A stretch of 64,000 nucleotides of DNA, taken from contig JADJPO010000003.1 of the NCBI GenBank assembly GCA_016713225.1, positions 620,001 through 684,000 of the forward strand, written 5' to 3'. Below the pieces are notes generated by a model. The model did no database searches. It saw only the letters and a program-made list of their open reading frames with translations, and had not been told where the DNA came from. Source of the stretch: Kineosporiaceae bacterium. GTDB lineage: Bacteria > Actinomycetota > Actinomycetes > Actinomycetales > Kineosporiaceae. Made by a program: the position numbers and the translations under genes. Below, piece after piece: positions 43,564 through 51,880 of this stretch (its first letter is position 1; each line of letters begins with the position of its first letter).

Positions 43564-44232
43564 TCACCAGCCGCGGGCCCACCACGATGGCAGCGATCCA
43601 CGCTCGGCACCGATGGTGGTGTCGTTGCCATGACCGGGGTAGACCCAGGTGTCGTTCGGCAACGAGTCGAAGACCCGCCGTTCCAGATCGGTCATCAGAC
43701 TGCGGAAATCCTCGGGCGAGTCCGTCTTGCCGGGTCCCCCGGGAAAGAGGCTGTCGCCGGTGAACACATGGCGGCTGCCATCTGCGGCGTGGAGTACCAC
43801 CGCAATCGATCCCGGGGTGTGACCGCGCAACGCGATGACGTCGAGCCGCAGCTCGCCCAGTCCGAGGGTGTCCCCGTGCCGTAGCGCCTGGTCCGGGGCT
43901 TGCGGCAGCTCGGGCGCATCCTCGACGCCGGCCAGGGTCCATGCTCCGGTGGTTCGGGCCACCTCGGACAGGGCACGGTGGTGGTCCCAATGGCGGTGTG
44001 TGGTCAGAACCTGCAGCCCACGGCGTCCGCGGGCGCCTCCCTCGTCGATCAGGGCCAGCAGCCGTGGTGCATCGTCCGCAGCGTCGATCAACATCTGGTA
44101 CCCGGTCACCCGACAGGTGATCAGGTAGGCGTTGTTGTCCTGCTCCGACACACTCGCCTTGCGGATCACGACGTCGTCCAGTTCGCGGACGTCGGTCGGG
44201 CCACCTGGCTGAACGGAACCGGTGTACGGCAT
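43564..44232 (-). CDS. Metallo-beta-lactamase fold hydrolase (glyoxalase II-like)
   Basis: A 222-residue MBL hydrolase with the dinuclear zinc motif THRHWDHH near residue 77, the third His in LRGHTPGS, the bridging Asp in FTGDSLFPGG and the last His in YPGHGNDTTIG. Length and the PGHG motif resemble hydroxyacylglutathione-hydrolase-type enzymes; in actinobacteria the thiol would be mycothiol. GGGAGGA precedes the ATG. It is convergent with terC (12 nt apart) and divergent from the small membrane protein. Confidence 0.87.
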   Translation of the reverse strand: MPYTGSVQPGGPTDVRELDDVVIRKASVSEQDNNAYLITCRVTGYQMLIDAADDAPRLLALIDEGGARGRRGLQVLTTHRHWDHHRALSEVARTTGAWTLAGVEDAPELPQAPDQALRHGDTLGLGELRLDVIALRGHTPGSIAVVLHAADGSRHVFTGDSLFPGGPGKTDSPEDFRSLMTDLERRVFDSLPNDTWVYPGHGNDTTIGAERGSLPSWWARGW

Positions 44233-44315
44233 GAGTCCTCCCGCGCTCTGTGCTGTCCTTGGTCGTCCTCAGCCTCGCAGGCCACAGAGCAGGCTGCCTA
44301 TGGCTGGGCAGGGGG

Positions 44316-44321
44316 TAACCT
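44316..44321 (+). promoter_or_regulatory. -10 box for leaderless membrane-protein gene
   Basis: TAACCT ends 7 nt before the GTG at 44329. No Shine-Dalgarno with good spacing. Confidence 0.4.
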
Positions 44322-44328
44322 GAGGCAC

Positions 44329-44877
44329 GTGGTACGGGTTGGGCGAACGGTCGCGATCGCGGTGATCGGCTGCGTGCTCTCCGCCACCGCCCATTCCCTG
44401 GTGTCCGGCCTCACCCTCGCGGCCCTGCTCGGTGACGCCCCCCGTTCCTCCTGGGGCCTGCTGGTGCTGATCTCTGTGGCCGGCGTGCTGCCCTTGGGCT
44501 CGCGACGTCAGCCCTGGTGGGTCATCGCCTCTGCTCTGACGGCGATGCAACTCGCTCAGCACGTCGTCCTGCTGACCACCGAGCCGACGCTGCACCGCTC
44601 GGCGACGATGACGCCGACCGGCCCGCACGTCGTCCGGATGGTGCTCGGCCACGCCGCGGCCGCGGCGGTGACCGCCGTCATCGCGGGGCGCGGTGAACGC
44701 GCTTTCGCGCTGTTGCGTCGCTGGCTGGGTTGGTTCGCCGTTCGCTGGGCGCCCGCTACAGCGACACCGACCGCCGTGCCGGTCAGTTGCCCTCGTGTTC
44801 TCCTCCTGGCAGCCGGGCTGGTCCAGGGCGGGCCGGGTCTTCGAGGTCCTCCGGTTCTGGGCCGCGTCCACGCCTGA
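44329..44877 (+). CDS. Hypothetical multispanning membrane protein
   Basis: A 182-residue protein with four hydrophobic segments (about 5-36, 43-60, 66-84 and 104-122) and a possible re-entrant tail. I do not recognise a family. The loop GSRRQPWW and a His-rich start of helix 4 (PHVVRMVLGHAAA) are visible. It is followed 120 bp later by a copper chaperone and a Dyp peroxidase, and small membrane proteins are often found with such genes, so a part in copper handling is possible but unproven. The last 35 residues are compositionally odd (Pro, Gly, Val rich), so the true end could differ if there is a frameshift. Confidence 0.6.
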   Translation: MVRVGRTVAIAVIGCVLSATAHSLVSGLTLAALLGDAPRSSWGLLVLISVAGVLPLGSRRQPWWVIASALTAMQLAQHVVLLTTEPTLHRSATMTPTGPHVVRMVLGHAAAAAVTAVIAGRGERAFALLRRWLGWFAVRWAPATATPTAVPVSCPRVLLLAAGLVQGGPGLRGPPVLGRVHA

Positions 44878-44997
44878 CACCGCGACGTCCTTCGAGGGCG
44901 CACGCGGATCCGACCCGAACCATCCGCCCGACCCGCCCAACGGCGCGGGTCGGGACCGATCGGCGTGTCCGTCACGCCAGAGGAGAACCACACGATC

Positions 44998-45564
44998 ATG
45001 AAGATCTCTGCACGTCGTCCGGCGCTGGCCGGATTCACCCTCGCCCTTGTCGTCTCCGGTGGGCTGCTCACCGGATGTAGTTCGTCGGAGACCACACCCG
45101 CGAGCACTGCCGGCAGCTCCGCCGGGGCGACCAGCGCCCCCGCCGCAGCCGCCGCCCTGACGCTCACCGACGGGTGGGTCAAGGCTGTCGACTCCGGCAT
45201 GACCGGGATGTTCGGCACCCTGAAGAACACCGGCACCACCCCTGTCACCGTGGTGGGGGGCAGCAGCGACATCGCCGGAATGATCGAGACCCACGAAGTG
45301 GTCATGGTCGACGGTGAGATGAAGATGCAGCCGAAGGCCGGCGGCTTCGAGATCCCCGCCGGTGGCACCCACACCCTGGCGCCGGGCAAGGATCACATCA
45401 TGCTCATGAAACTGACCAAGGCCGTGAAGGCTGGTGACGAGGTCAAGGTCATGCTGAAGCTGGCCGACGGTTCCACCGTGGAGGTGACAGGCCTGGGCAA
45501 GCCGTTCTCCGCCGGCAACGAGAGCTACAAGCCGTCCGCCAGCGCGTCCATGTCGGGCATGTAA
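44998..45564 (+). CDS. Copper chaperone PCu(A)C lipoprotein
   Basis: An extracytoplasmic copper(I) carrier, 188 residues. The lipobox GGLLTGCSSS gives a lipid-anchored N-terminus, then an Ala/Ser/Thr linker and the PCu(A)C domain with copper ligands in the family spacing: ETHEVVMVDGEMKMQ (H, M) and GKDHIMLM (HxM). Such chaperones deliver copper to cytochrome oxidase or, in Streptomyces, act near Dyp peroxidases. AGGAG lies 12 nt before the ATG; GTG 44965 is an alternative that would hide the signal peptide. A Met-rich end (SASMSGM) may add copper sites. Confidence 0.9.
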   Translation: MKISARRPALAGFTLALVVSGGLLTGCSSSETTPASTAGSSAGATSAPAAAAALTLTDGWVKAVDSGMTGMFGTLKNTGTTPVTVVGGSSDIAGMIETHEVVMVDGEMKMQPKAGGFEIPAGGTHTLAPGKDHIMLMKLTKAVKAGDEVKVMLKLADGSTVEVTGLGKPFSAGNESYKPSASASMSGM

Positions 45565-45577
45565 GGGACTTCGTGCC

Positions 45578-46786
45578 ATGACCGAGATCTCCCGTCGGGG
45601 GCTGCTGACCGGTTCGTCGGCAGCCCTCGCCGGGGGCGCCGTCGCTGCTGGCCTCGCGCTCGCTTCGACCCACCGCCCCAGCAGCAGCACCTCCGTCACC
45701 TCGCCAGAATCCTCCCCCTCCGATGAGGTGGTGCCCTTCCACGGTGTCCATCAGGCAGGGATCGCCACCCGCCCCCAGGCTTTCGGTGCCTTCCTCGGCC
45801 TCGATCTGGCACGCGGTACGAGCCGAGCAGACGTCGTCCGGCTGATGCGGGTCCTGACCGACGATGCCCGGCGGCTCACCCAGGGGCGTCCGGCGCTCGG
45901 TGACACCGAACCGGAATTGGCCACCCGGCCCGCTCGGCTCACCATCACCGTCGGGTTCGGGCCCGGGTTCTTCGACGCCACGGGTACCGCTGCCCAGCGC
46001 CCGGCCAGTGTTCGTGAGCTGCCGGCATTCAGCGGTGACAAGCTGCAGCCCCGGTGGGGTCAGAGCGATCTGGTCACCCAGATCTGCACCGACGATCCCA
46101 CCACGCTGGCTCACACGGTGCGGATGCTCGCCAAGGACCAGCGGGCGTTCGGCACCCTGCGGTGGGTCCAGCGCGGGTTCGCCTCACCAGGGGCCACGGC
46201 CCGGGGCACGGCCCGCAATCTCATGGGCCAGGTCGACGGCTCGGTCAACCCCACACCCGGGACGGCAGCGTTCGACCAGGCGGTGTGGGCCTCCGGGCCG
46301 CGGTGGTTCTCGGGGGGAACCGTGCTCGTGCTGCGCCGGATCGCGATGCATCTCGAGACCTGGGATGCCTTCGACCGAGACGGCAAGGAACAGATCATGG
46401 GCCGTCGGCTCGACACCGGGGCACCGCTCACCGGAACCCGCGAGGAGGACGTCCCCGATCTGGACGCCGTCGACGACTTCGGCTTTCCGGTGATCGAACC
46501 GCTGGCGCACGTGAGGCTGGCCAAGGCCGCCACTGCGGCCGAGACCATGCTGCGCCGTCCGTTCAGTTACGACGAGGGCATGGACGGCGCGGGGGTGCCC
46601 GACGTCGGGCTGCTCTTCGCCGCGTTCCAGGCCGATGCCGACGCCGCGTTCGTCACGGTTCAGCGCCGGTTGGCGGGCAAGGACCTGCTCAACACCTGGA
46701 TCACCCACATCGGTTCGGCGGTGTATGCCATCGCACCAGGGGTGGACGAGGGGCACTACCTGGGACAGACGCTGCTGGAGGGCTGA
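45578..46786 (+). CDS. Tat-exported Dyp-type haem peroxidase
   Basis: A 402-residue dye-decolorising peroxidase. The N-terminus has a twin-arginine signal (ISRRGLLTGSSAALAGG), so it is exported folded with haem. The GxxDG motif is NLMGQVDGSVNP (distal Asp), the proximal haem ligand is in IEPLAHVRLA, and the distal Arg is in GTVLVLRRIAMHLETW. It follows the copper chaperone by 13 nt with AAGGGA as Shine-Dalgarno, so the two are in one transcript. In Streptomyces a similar pairing feeds copper to a secreted oxidase and the peroxidase; the partner oxidase is not in this window. Confidence 0.93.
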   Translation: MTEISRRGLLTGSSAALAGGAVAAGLALASTHRPSSSTSVTSPESSPSDEVVPFHGVHQAGIATRPQAFGAFLGLDLARGTSRADVVRLMRVLTDDARRLTQGRPALGDTEPELATRPARLTITVGFGPGFFDATGTAAQRPASVRELPAFSGDKLQPRWGQSDLVTQICTDDPTTLAHTVRMLAKDQRAFGTLRWVQRGFASPGATARGTARNLMGQVDGSVNPTPGTAAFDQAVWASGPRWFSGGTVLVLRRIAMHLETWDAFDRDGKEQIMGRRLDTGAPLTGTREEDVPDLDAVDDFGFPVIEPLAHVRLAKAATAAETMLRRPFSYDEGMDGAGVPDVGLLFAAFQADADAAFVTVQRRLAGKDLLNTWITHIGSAVYAIAPGVDEGHYLGQTLLEG

Positions 46787-46788
46787 GC

Positions 46789-46831
46789 CGGGGCTGGTTC
46801 GGGGCTGGTTCGGGGCTGAGTCGGGGATTGT
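46789..46831. repeat. Short 11-bp tandem repeat
   Basis: The unit GGGGCTGGTTC occurs twice perfectly, then as GGGGCTGAGTC and a partial GGGGATTG, directly after the peroxidase stop and before the uvrA promoter. Probably replication slippage; role unknown. Confidence 0.6.
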
Positions 46832-46844
46832 CGGTGGGCCCACC

Positions 46845-46850
46845 TAGCAT
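46845..46850 (+). promoter_or_regulatory. -10 box for leaderless uvrA
   Basis: TAGCAT ends 7 nt before GTG 46858. It overlaps an in-frame ATG at 46849, which therefore is unlikely to be the start. Confidence 0.55.
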
Positions 46851-46857
46851 GAGGAAC

Positions 46858-49800
46858 GTGACCGATACTCTCTCCGGCCGCGCCTCCGATCGACTGGTGG
46901 TGCGGGGCGCCCGCGAGCACAACCTCAAGGACGTCTCGCTCGACCTGCCGCGTGACGCGCTCATCGTGTTCACCGGTCTGTCCGGGTCGGGCAAGTCCTC
47001 TCTGGCCTTCGACACGATCTTCGCCGAGGGCCAGCGGCGGTACGTCGAGTCACTGTCGGCGTATGCCCGGCAGTTCCTGGGGCAGATGGACAAACCCGAC
47101 GTCGACTTCATCGAAGGGCTGTCCCCGGCGGTCTCGATCGACCAGAAGTCGACCAACCGCAACCCTCGCTCGACGGTGGGCACGATCACCGAGGTGTACG
47201 ACTACCTGCGCCTGTTGTGGGCGCGGGCGGGCCGGCCACACTGCCCGACCTGCGGCGAGCCGATCCAGCGGCAGACCCCGCAGCAGATCGTCGACCGGCT
47301 GCTGGAGTTGCCCGAGGGCACCAGGTTCCAGGTCTTGGCCCCCGTCGTCCGGGAGCGCAAGGGCGAGTACGCCGACCTGTTCCGCGAGTTGCAGACCAAG
47401 GGGTTCGCGCGGGCTCGGGTCGACGGTGAGGTGGTCTCGCTGAGCGAGCCGCCGCAGTTGGAGAAGAAGCTCAAGCACTCGATCGACGTGGTGATCGACC
47501 GGCTGGTGGCCAAGTCCTCGGCCAAGCGGCGGTTGACCGATTCGGTCGAGACGGCGTTGGGGCTGGCCGGCGGCATCCTGACCATCGACCTGGTCGACGA
47601 GGCCGAGGGTTCCCCTGACCGGGAGCGCCGGTTCAGCGAGAAGATGGCCTGCCCGAACGAGCACCAACTGAGCTCGTTCGAGATCGAGCCACGCACCTTC
47701 TCGTTCAACAACCCGTTCGGCGCCTGCGCTCAGTGCACCGGCATCGGCACCAAGCTCGAGGTCGACCCCGAGCTGATCGTCCCCGACGAGGACCTGACCC
47801 TGGCCGAAGGCGCCATCGCTCCGTGGACCCAGGGGAGTGCCGACTACTTCACCCGGTTGATGGCTGCCCTGGGCGATGACCTGGGCTTCTCGATGGACAC
47901 CCCGTGGCGGGCTCTGCCGCAGCGGGCCAAGCAGGCCCTGCTGCACGGCCAGAACCACAAGGTGCACGTGAAGTTCCGCAACCGGTTCGGTCGGGAGCGT
48001 TCGTACTCCACCGGTTTCGAGGGCGCGGTCTCCTTCGTCCAGCGTCGCCATTCCGAGACCGAGTCCGACTGGAGCCGGGAGCGCTACGAGGGCTACATGC
48101 GCGAGATCCCGTGTCCGGCCTGCCAGGGCGCCCGGCTCAAGCCGGAGTCGCTGGCGGTGCTGGTCGGGGGCCGTTCGATCGCCCAGGTGTGCGCCCTCCC
48201 GATCCGGGGGGCGGCCGACTTCCTCGGTGCGCTCGACCTCACCTCGCGCGAGCGGCAGATCGCTGACCGGGTGCTGAAGGAGATCCACGCCCGGCTGGGG
48301 TTCCTGCTCGACGTCGGGCTCGACTATCTCTCCCTCGATCGGGCGGCGGGCACGCTGTCCGGTGGCGAGGCGCAACGGATTCGGTTGGCCACCCAGATCG
48401 GCTCCGGCCTGGTCGGGGTGCTGTACGTGCTCGACGAGCCGAGCATCGGGTTGCACCAGCGCGACAACCGCCGGCTGATCGAGACCCTGACGCGGCTGCG
48501 CGACCTGGGCAACACGCTCATCGTCGTCGAGCACGACGAGGACACGATCCGGGCGAGCAACTGGGCGGTCGACATCGGCCCGGGCGCCGGCGAACACGGT
48601 GGGCAGGTGGTGCACTCGGGGTCCGTGGCCGAGTTGTTGGCCCACCCCGACTCGCTCACGGGGCAGTACCTGTCCGGACGTCGCGAGATCGCCCTGCCCC
48701 TGGTGCGCCGTCCGGTCGACAAGACCCGTCGGGTCACCGTGGTGGGCGCGCGGGAACACAATCTGGCGGGGATCGACGTCTCCTTCCCGCTGGGTTGCTT
48801 CGTCGCGGTCACCGGGGTGAGTGGGTCGGGCAAGTCGACCCTGGTCAACGACATCCTCTACACCGTGTTGGCCAACAAGCTGAACGGTGCCCGTCAGGTG
48901 CCCGGCCGCCACAAGAACGTCACCGGCCTGGAGCACCTCGACAAGGTGGTGCACGTCGACCAGAGCCCCATCGGTCGTACCCCGCGGTCCAACCCGGCGA
49001 CCTACACCGGGGTGTTCGATCACGTCCGCAAGCTGTTCGCGCAGACCACCGAGGCCAAGGTGCGCGGCTACCAGCCGGGCCGGTTCTCGTTCAACGTCAA
49101 GGGTGGCCGGTGCGAGGCCTGCTCGGGTGACGGCACCATCAAGATCGAGATGAACTTCCTGCCGGACGTCTACGTGCCCTGCGAGGTGTGTCACGGGGCG
49201 CGGTACAACCGCGAGACGCTCGAGGTGCACTTCAAGGGCAAGACCATCGCCGACGTGCTGGACATGCCGATCGAGGAGGCCGCGGAGTTCTTCGCCGCGG
49301 TGCCGGCGATCTCCCGGCACATGACCACCCTGGCCCAGGTCGGTCTGGGCTATGTCCGGCTGGGGCAGCCGGCACCCACGCTGTCCGGGGGTGAGGCCCA
49401 GCGGGTCAAGCTCGCCGCCGAGTTGCAGAAGCGGTCCACCGGGCGCACCGTCTACGTGCTCGACGAGCCGACCACGGGGTTGCACTTCGAGGACATCCGC
49501 AAGTTGCTCGCCGTCCTGCAGGGCCTGGTGGACAAAGGCAACACGGTGATCGTCATCGAACACAACCTGGACGTGATCAAGAGCGCGGACTGGATCGTCG
49601 ACCTCGGGCCGGAGGGTGGCTCGGGCGGCGGCCTGGTGGTCGCGGAAGGTACCCCCGAGCAGGTGGCCCGAGTCGAGGCCAGCCACACCGGACGGTTCCT
49701 CGCCCCGGTGTTGTCGGGCCGGGGAAAGCCGACCCGGAAGCCACCGGCCAAGCGCGCCGCCTCGGCGGAGACGTCCTCGTCCGGTTCGACGATCGGTACC

Positions 49801-49860
49801 TCGGGTGGACGGCGGACGGCGGCAGCAGCTCGGCCCCGCAAGGCCGCCGCCAAGGCCTAG
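46858..49860 (+). CDS. uvrA: UvrABC excinuclease subunit A
   Basis: DNA damage sensor of nucleotide excision repair (1000 residues), a dimer with two ABC ATPase modules. The first has Walker A GLSGSGKSSLAFDT and signature LSGGEAQRIRLATQ, the second GVSGSGKSTLVNDIL and LSGGEAQRVKLAAEL, with VYVLDEPTTGLH as Walker B. Zinc cysteines are CPTC, CPAC, CEAC and CEVC. A basic C-terminal tail (about 45 residues) of Lys/Ala/Arg/Ser is unlike the core and may bind DNA. GTG 46858 is set by the -10 box. The TAG stop codon is part of the -10 of uvrC. Confidence 0.97.
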   Translation: MTDTLSGRASDRLVVRGAREHNLKDVSLDLPRDALIVFTGLSGSGKSSLAFDTIFAEGQRRYVESLSAYARQFLGQMDKPDVDFIEGLSPAVSIDQKSTNRNPRSTVGTITEVYDYLRLLWARAGRPHCPTCGEPIQRQTPQQIVDRLLELPEGTRFQVLAPVVRERKGEYADLFRELQTKGFARARVDGEVVSLSEPPQLEKKLKHSIDVVIDRLVAKSSAKRRLTDSVETALGLAGGILTIDLVDEAEGSPDRERRFSEKMACPNEHQLSSFEIEPRTFSFNNPFGACAQCTGIGTKLEVDPELIVPDEDLTLAEGAIAPWTQGSADYFTRLMAALGDDLGFSMDTPWRALPQRAKQALLHGQNHKVHVKFRNRFGRERSYSTGFEGAVSFVQRRHSETESDWSRERYEGYMREIPCPACQGARLKPESLAVLVGGRSIAQVCALPIRGAADFLGALDLTSRERQIADRVLKEIHARLGFLLDVGLDYLSLDRAAGTLSGGEAQRIRLATQIGSGLVGVLYVLDEPSIGLHQRDNRRLIETLTRLRDLGNTLIVVEHDEDTIRASNWAVDIGPGAGEHGGQVVHSGSVAELLAHPDSLTGQYLSGRREIALPLVRRPVDKTRRVTVVGAREHNLAGIDVSFPLGCFVAVTGVSGSGKSTLVNDILYTVLANKLNGARQVPGRHKNVTGLEHLDKVVHVDQSPIGRTPRSNPATYTGVFDHVRKLFAQTTEAKVRGYQPGRFSFNVKGGRCEACSGDGTIKIEMNFLPDVYVPCEVCHGARYNRETLEVHFKGKTIADVLDMPIEEAAEFFAAVPAISRHMTTLAQVGLGYVRLGQPAPTLSGGEAQRVKLAAELQKRSTGRTVYVLDEPTTGLHFEDIRKLLAVLQGLVDKGNTVIVIEHNLDVIKSADWIVDLGPEGGSGGGLVVAEGTPEQVARVEASHTGRFLAPVLSGRGKPTRKPPAKRAASAETSSSGSTIGTSGGRRTAAAARPRKAAAKA

Positions 49861-49863
49861 GGT
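49858..49863 (+). promoter_or_regulatory. -10 box for uvrC containing the uvrA stop codon
   Basis: TAGGGT begins with the TAG stop of uvrA and ends 7 nt before the uvrC GTG. No Shine-Dalgarno is present for uvrC. Confidence 0.5.
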
Positions 49864-49870
49864 CGCCGCC

Positions 49871-51880
49871 GTGGCCAACCCGGCGAACTACCGACCCCGG
49901 CCGGGGGAGATCCCCGAATCGCCAGGGGTGTACCGGTTTCGGGACGAACACGGTCGTGTGGTCTATGTCGGCAAGGCCAAGAGCCTGCGCCAGCGGCTGA
50001 CCTCCTACTTCGCCGACCTCACCACGCTGCACCCACGTACCCAGTCGATGGTGCTGACCGCGGCCTCTGTGGAGTGGACCGTGGTGGCCACCGAGGTCGA
50101 GGCGCTGCAGTTGGAGTACGCCTGGATCAAGGAGTTCGACCCGCGGTTCAACGTCAAGTACCGCGACGACAAGTCATATCCGTACCTGGCCGTGACCATG
50201 GGCGAGACCTATCCCCGGGTCCAGGTGATGCGCGGCGCGAAACGCAAGGGCACCAGATACTTCGGGCCCTATGCCCATGCCTGGGCCATCCGCGAGACGG
50301 TGGATCTGCTGTTGCGGGTGTTCCCGGTGCGGACCTGCAGCAACGGGGTCTTCAAACGGGCCGGTCAGGTGGGCCGCCCGTGCCTGCTGGGCTACATCGG
50401 CAAGTGCTCGGCGCCGTGCGTGGGCACCGTGGATGCGGCGGAGCACCGGCAGCTGGCCCAGGACTTCTGTGACTTCATGTCCGGTCAGACCCAACGGTTC
50501 CTGCGCCGCATCGAGCGTGACATGGCCGACGCCGCCGAATCGCTCGAGTTCGAGCGGGCCGCGCGGCTGCGCGACGATGCCGCAGCGCTGCGCCGCGCCC
50601 TGGAACGCAATGCCGTGGTGCTGCCCGATGGCACCGACGCCGACGTGTTCGGTCTCGCCGAGGACGATCTGGAAGCCGCGGTGCAGGTGTTCCACGTGCG
50701 GGACGGCCGGGTGCGCGGTCAACGGGGCTGGGTGGTCGAGAAGGTCGAGGATCTCTCCACGGCCGACCTGATCGAGCACCTGCTGCAGCAGGTCTACGGC
50801 GAGGCCGGTGACGTCGCAGAGGCCGGCGGCGCCGGTGGTGGCACCCCGGTACCGCGTGAGGTCCTGGTGCCCGAGGCGCCGGCCCAGGCCGACTTGCTCG
50901 AGGCCTGGCTGAGCCGGTTGCGCGGCAGCCGGGCGCACATCCGGACGCCACAGCGCGGGGACAAGCGTGCCCTGATGGAGACCGTGGCGCGCAACGCGAG
51001 CGCCGCGCTGGCGTTGCACAAGACTCGGCGGGCCGGCGACCTGACCACCAGAAGCGTTGCCCTGCAAGAGATTCAAGAAGCCCTGGGGCTCGCCGAGGCG
51101 CCGCTGAGGATCGAGTGCTATGACGTCTCGACGATCCAGGGCCAGCACGTGGTCGCCTCGATGGTGGTCTTCGAGGACGGCCTTCCCCGGACCTCGGAGT
51201 ACCGCCGGTTCACGGTGCGCGAGGGCAGCGACGACCTGAGCTCGATCCATGAGGTGATCACCCGTCGGTTCCGTCGCTACCTCGAGGACCAGACCCGTCT
51301 GGCCGAGGAGCCCACCGTGGACGGCGAACCGGCCGAACGCCGCCGGTTCGCCTATCCACCTCACCTCGTGGTGGTCGACGGGGGCCAGCCACAGGTCGCC
51401 GCCGCGGCGCGGGCGCTGACCGAACTGGGCATCGGGGACGTGGCGCTGTGTGGGCTCGCCAAGCGGCTCGAGGAGGTCTGGCTGCCGGAACAGGATCTGC
51501 CGCTGGTGCTGCCGCGCAGCAGCCAGGGATTGTTCCTGCTGCAGCGGCTGCGTGACGAGGCGCACCGATTCGCCATCACCCACCATCGGCAACGGCGGAG
51601 CAAGGCGATGACCGTCAGCGAGCTGGACGCCGTCCCGGGTCTCGGCCCGGTGCGCAAGAAGGCGCTGCTGACGGCCTTCGGTTCGGTGAAGCGGTTGCGG
51701 GCAGCCGACCTGCAAGACATCGCTTCGGTGCCGGGAATCGGTCCGAGCGTGGCAGCATCGGTCATGGCGGCGCTCGGGGTGGGCACTGATGTCGGGGTGG
51801 GCAGCGAACTCGGGAGGGGTCCCGAGCAGCCGGCGGCGATGCCGGCATTCGACGCGGCGACGGGAGAGCTTCTTGAGTGA
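49871..51880 (+). CDS. uvrC: UvrABC excinuclease subunit C
   Basis: The dual-incision nuclease of excision repair, 669 residues. An N-terminal GIY-YIG domain (PGVYRFRDEHGRVVYVGKAK) makes the 3' cut. A UVR domain follows (SLEFERAARLRDDAAALRRAL split near 220-240), then an RNase H-like domain for the 5' cut (RIECYDVSTIQGQHVVAS; VVVDGGQPQVAAA) and C-terminal helix-hairpin-helix repeats (DAVPGLGPVRKKALL, SVPGIGPSVAASVM). It overlaps rapZ by 8 nt, starting the uvrC-rapZ-yvcK-whiA order common to actinobacteria. Confidence 0.97.
   Translation: MANPANYRPRPGEIPESPGVYRFRDEHGRVVYVGKAKSLRQRLTSYFADLTTLHPRTQSMVLTAASVEWTVVATEVEALQLEYAWIKEFDPRFNVKYRDDKSYPYLAVTMGETYPRVQVMRGAKRKGTRYFGPYAHAWAIRETVDLLLRVFPVRTCSNGVFKRAGQVGRPCLLGYIGKCSAPCVGTVDAAEHRQLAQDFCDFMSGQTQRFLRRIERDMADAAESLEFERAARLRDDAAALRRALERNAVVLPDGTDADVFGLAEDDLEAAVQVFHVRDGRVRGQRGWVVEKVEDLSTADLIEHLLQQVYGEAGDVAEAGGAGGGTPVPREVLVPEAPAQADLLEAWLSRLRGSRAHIRTPQRGDKRALMETVARNASAALALHKTRRAGDLTTRSVALQEIQEALGLAEAPLRIECYDVSTIQGQHVVASMVVFEDGLPRTSEYRRFTVREGSDDLSSIHEVITRRFRRYLEDQTRLAEEPTVDGEPAERRRFAYPPHLVVVDGGQPQVAAAARALTELGIGDVALCGLAKRLEEVWLPEQDLPLVLPRSSQGLFLLQRLRDEAHRFAITHHRQRRSKAMTVSELDAVPGLGPVRKKALLTAFGSVKRLRAADLQDIASVPGIGPSVAASVMAALGVGTDVGVGSELGRGPEQPAAMPAFDAATGELLE

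Noticed and set aside
47050..49878. A very long open frame on the reverse strand opposite uvrA, and similar ones opposite gltB, uvrB and trpE
   Set aside because: These are antisense shadows of high-GC coding sequence. Their translations are rich in His, Arg, Gly and Asp without recognisable domains, and the forward genes are certain.
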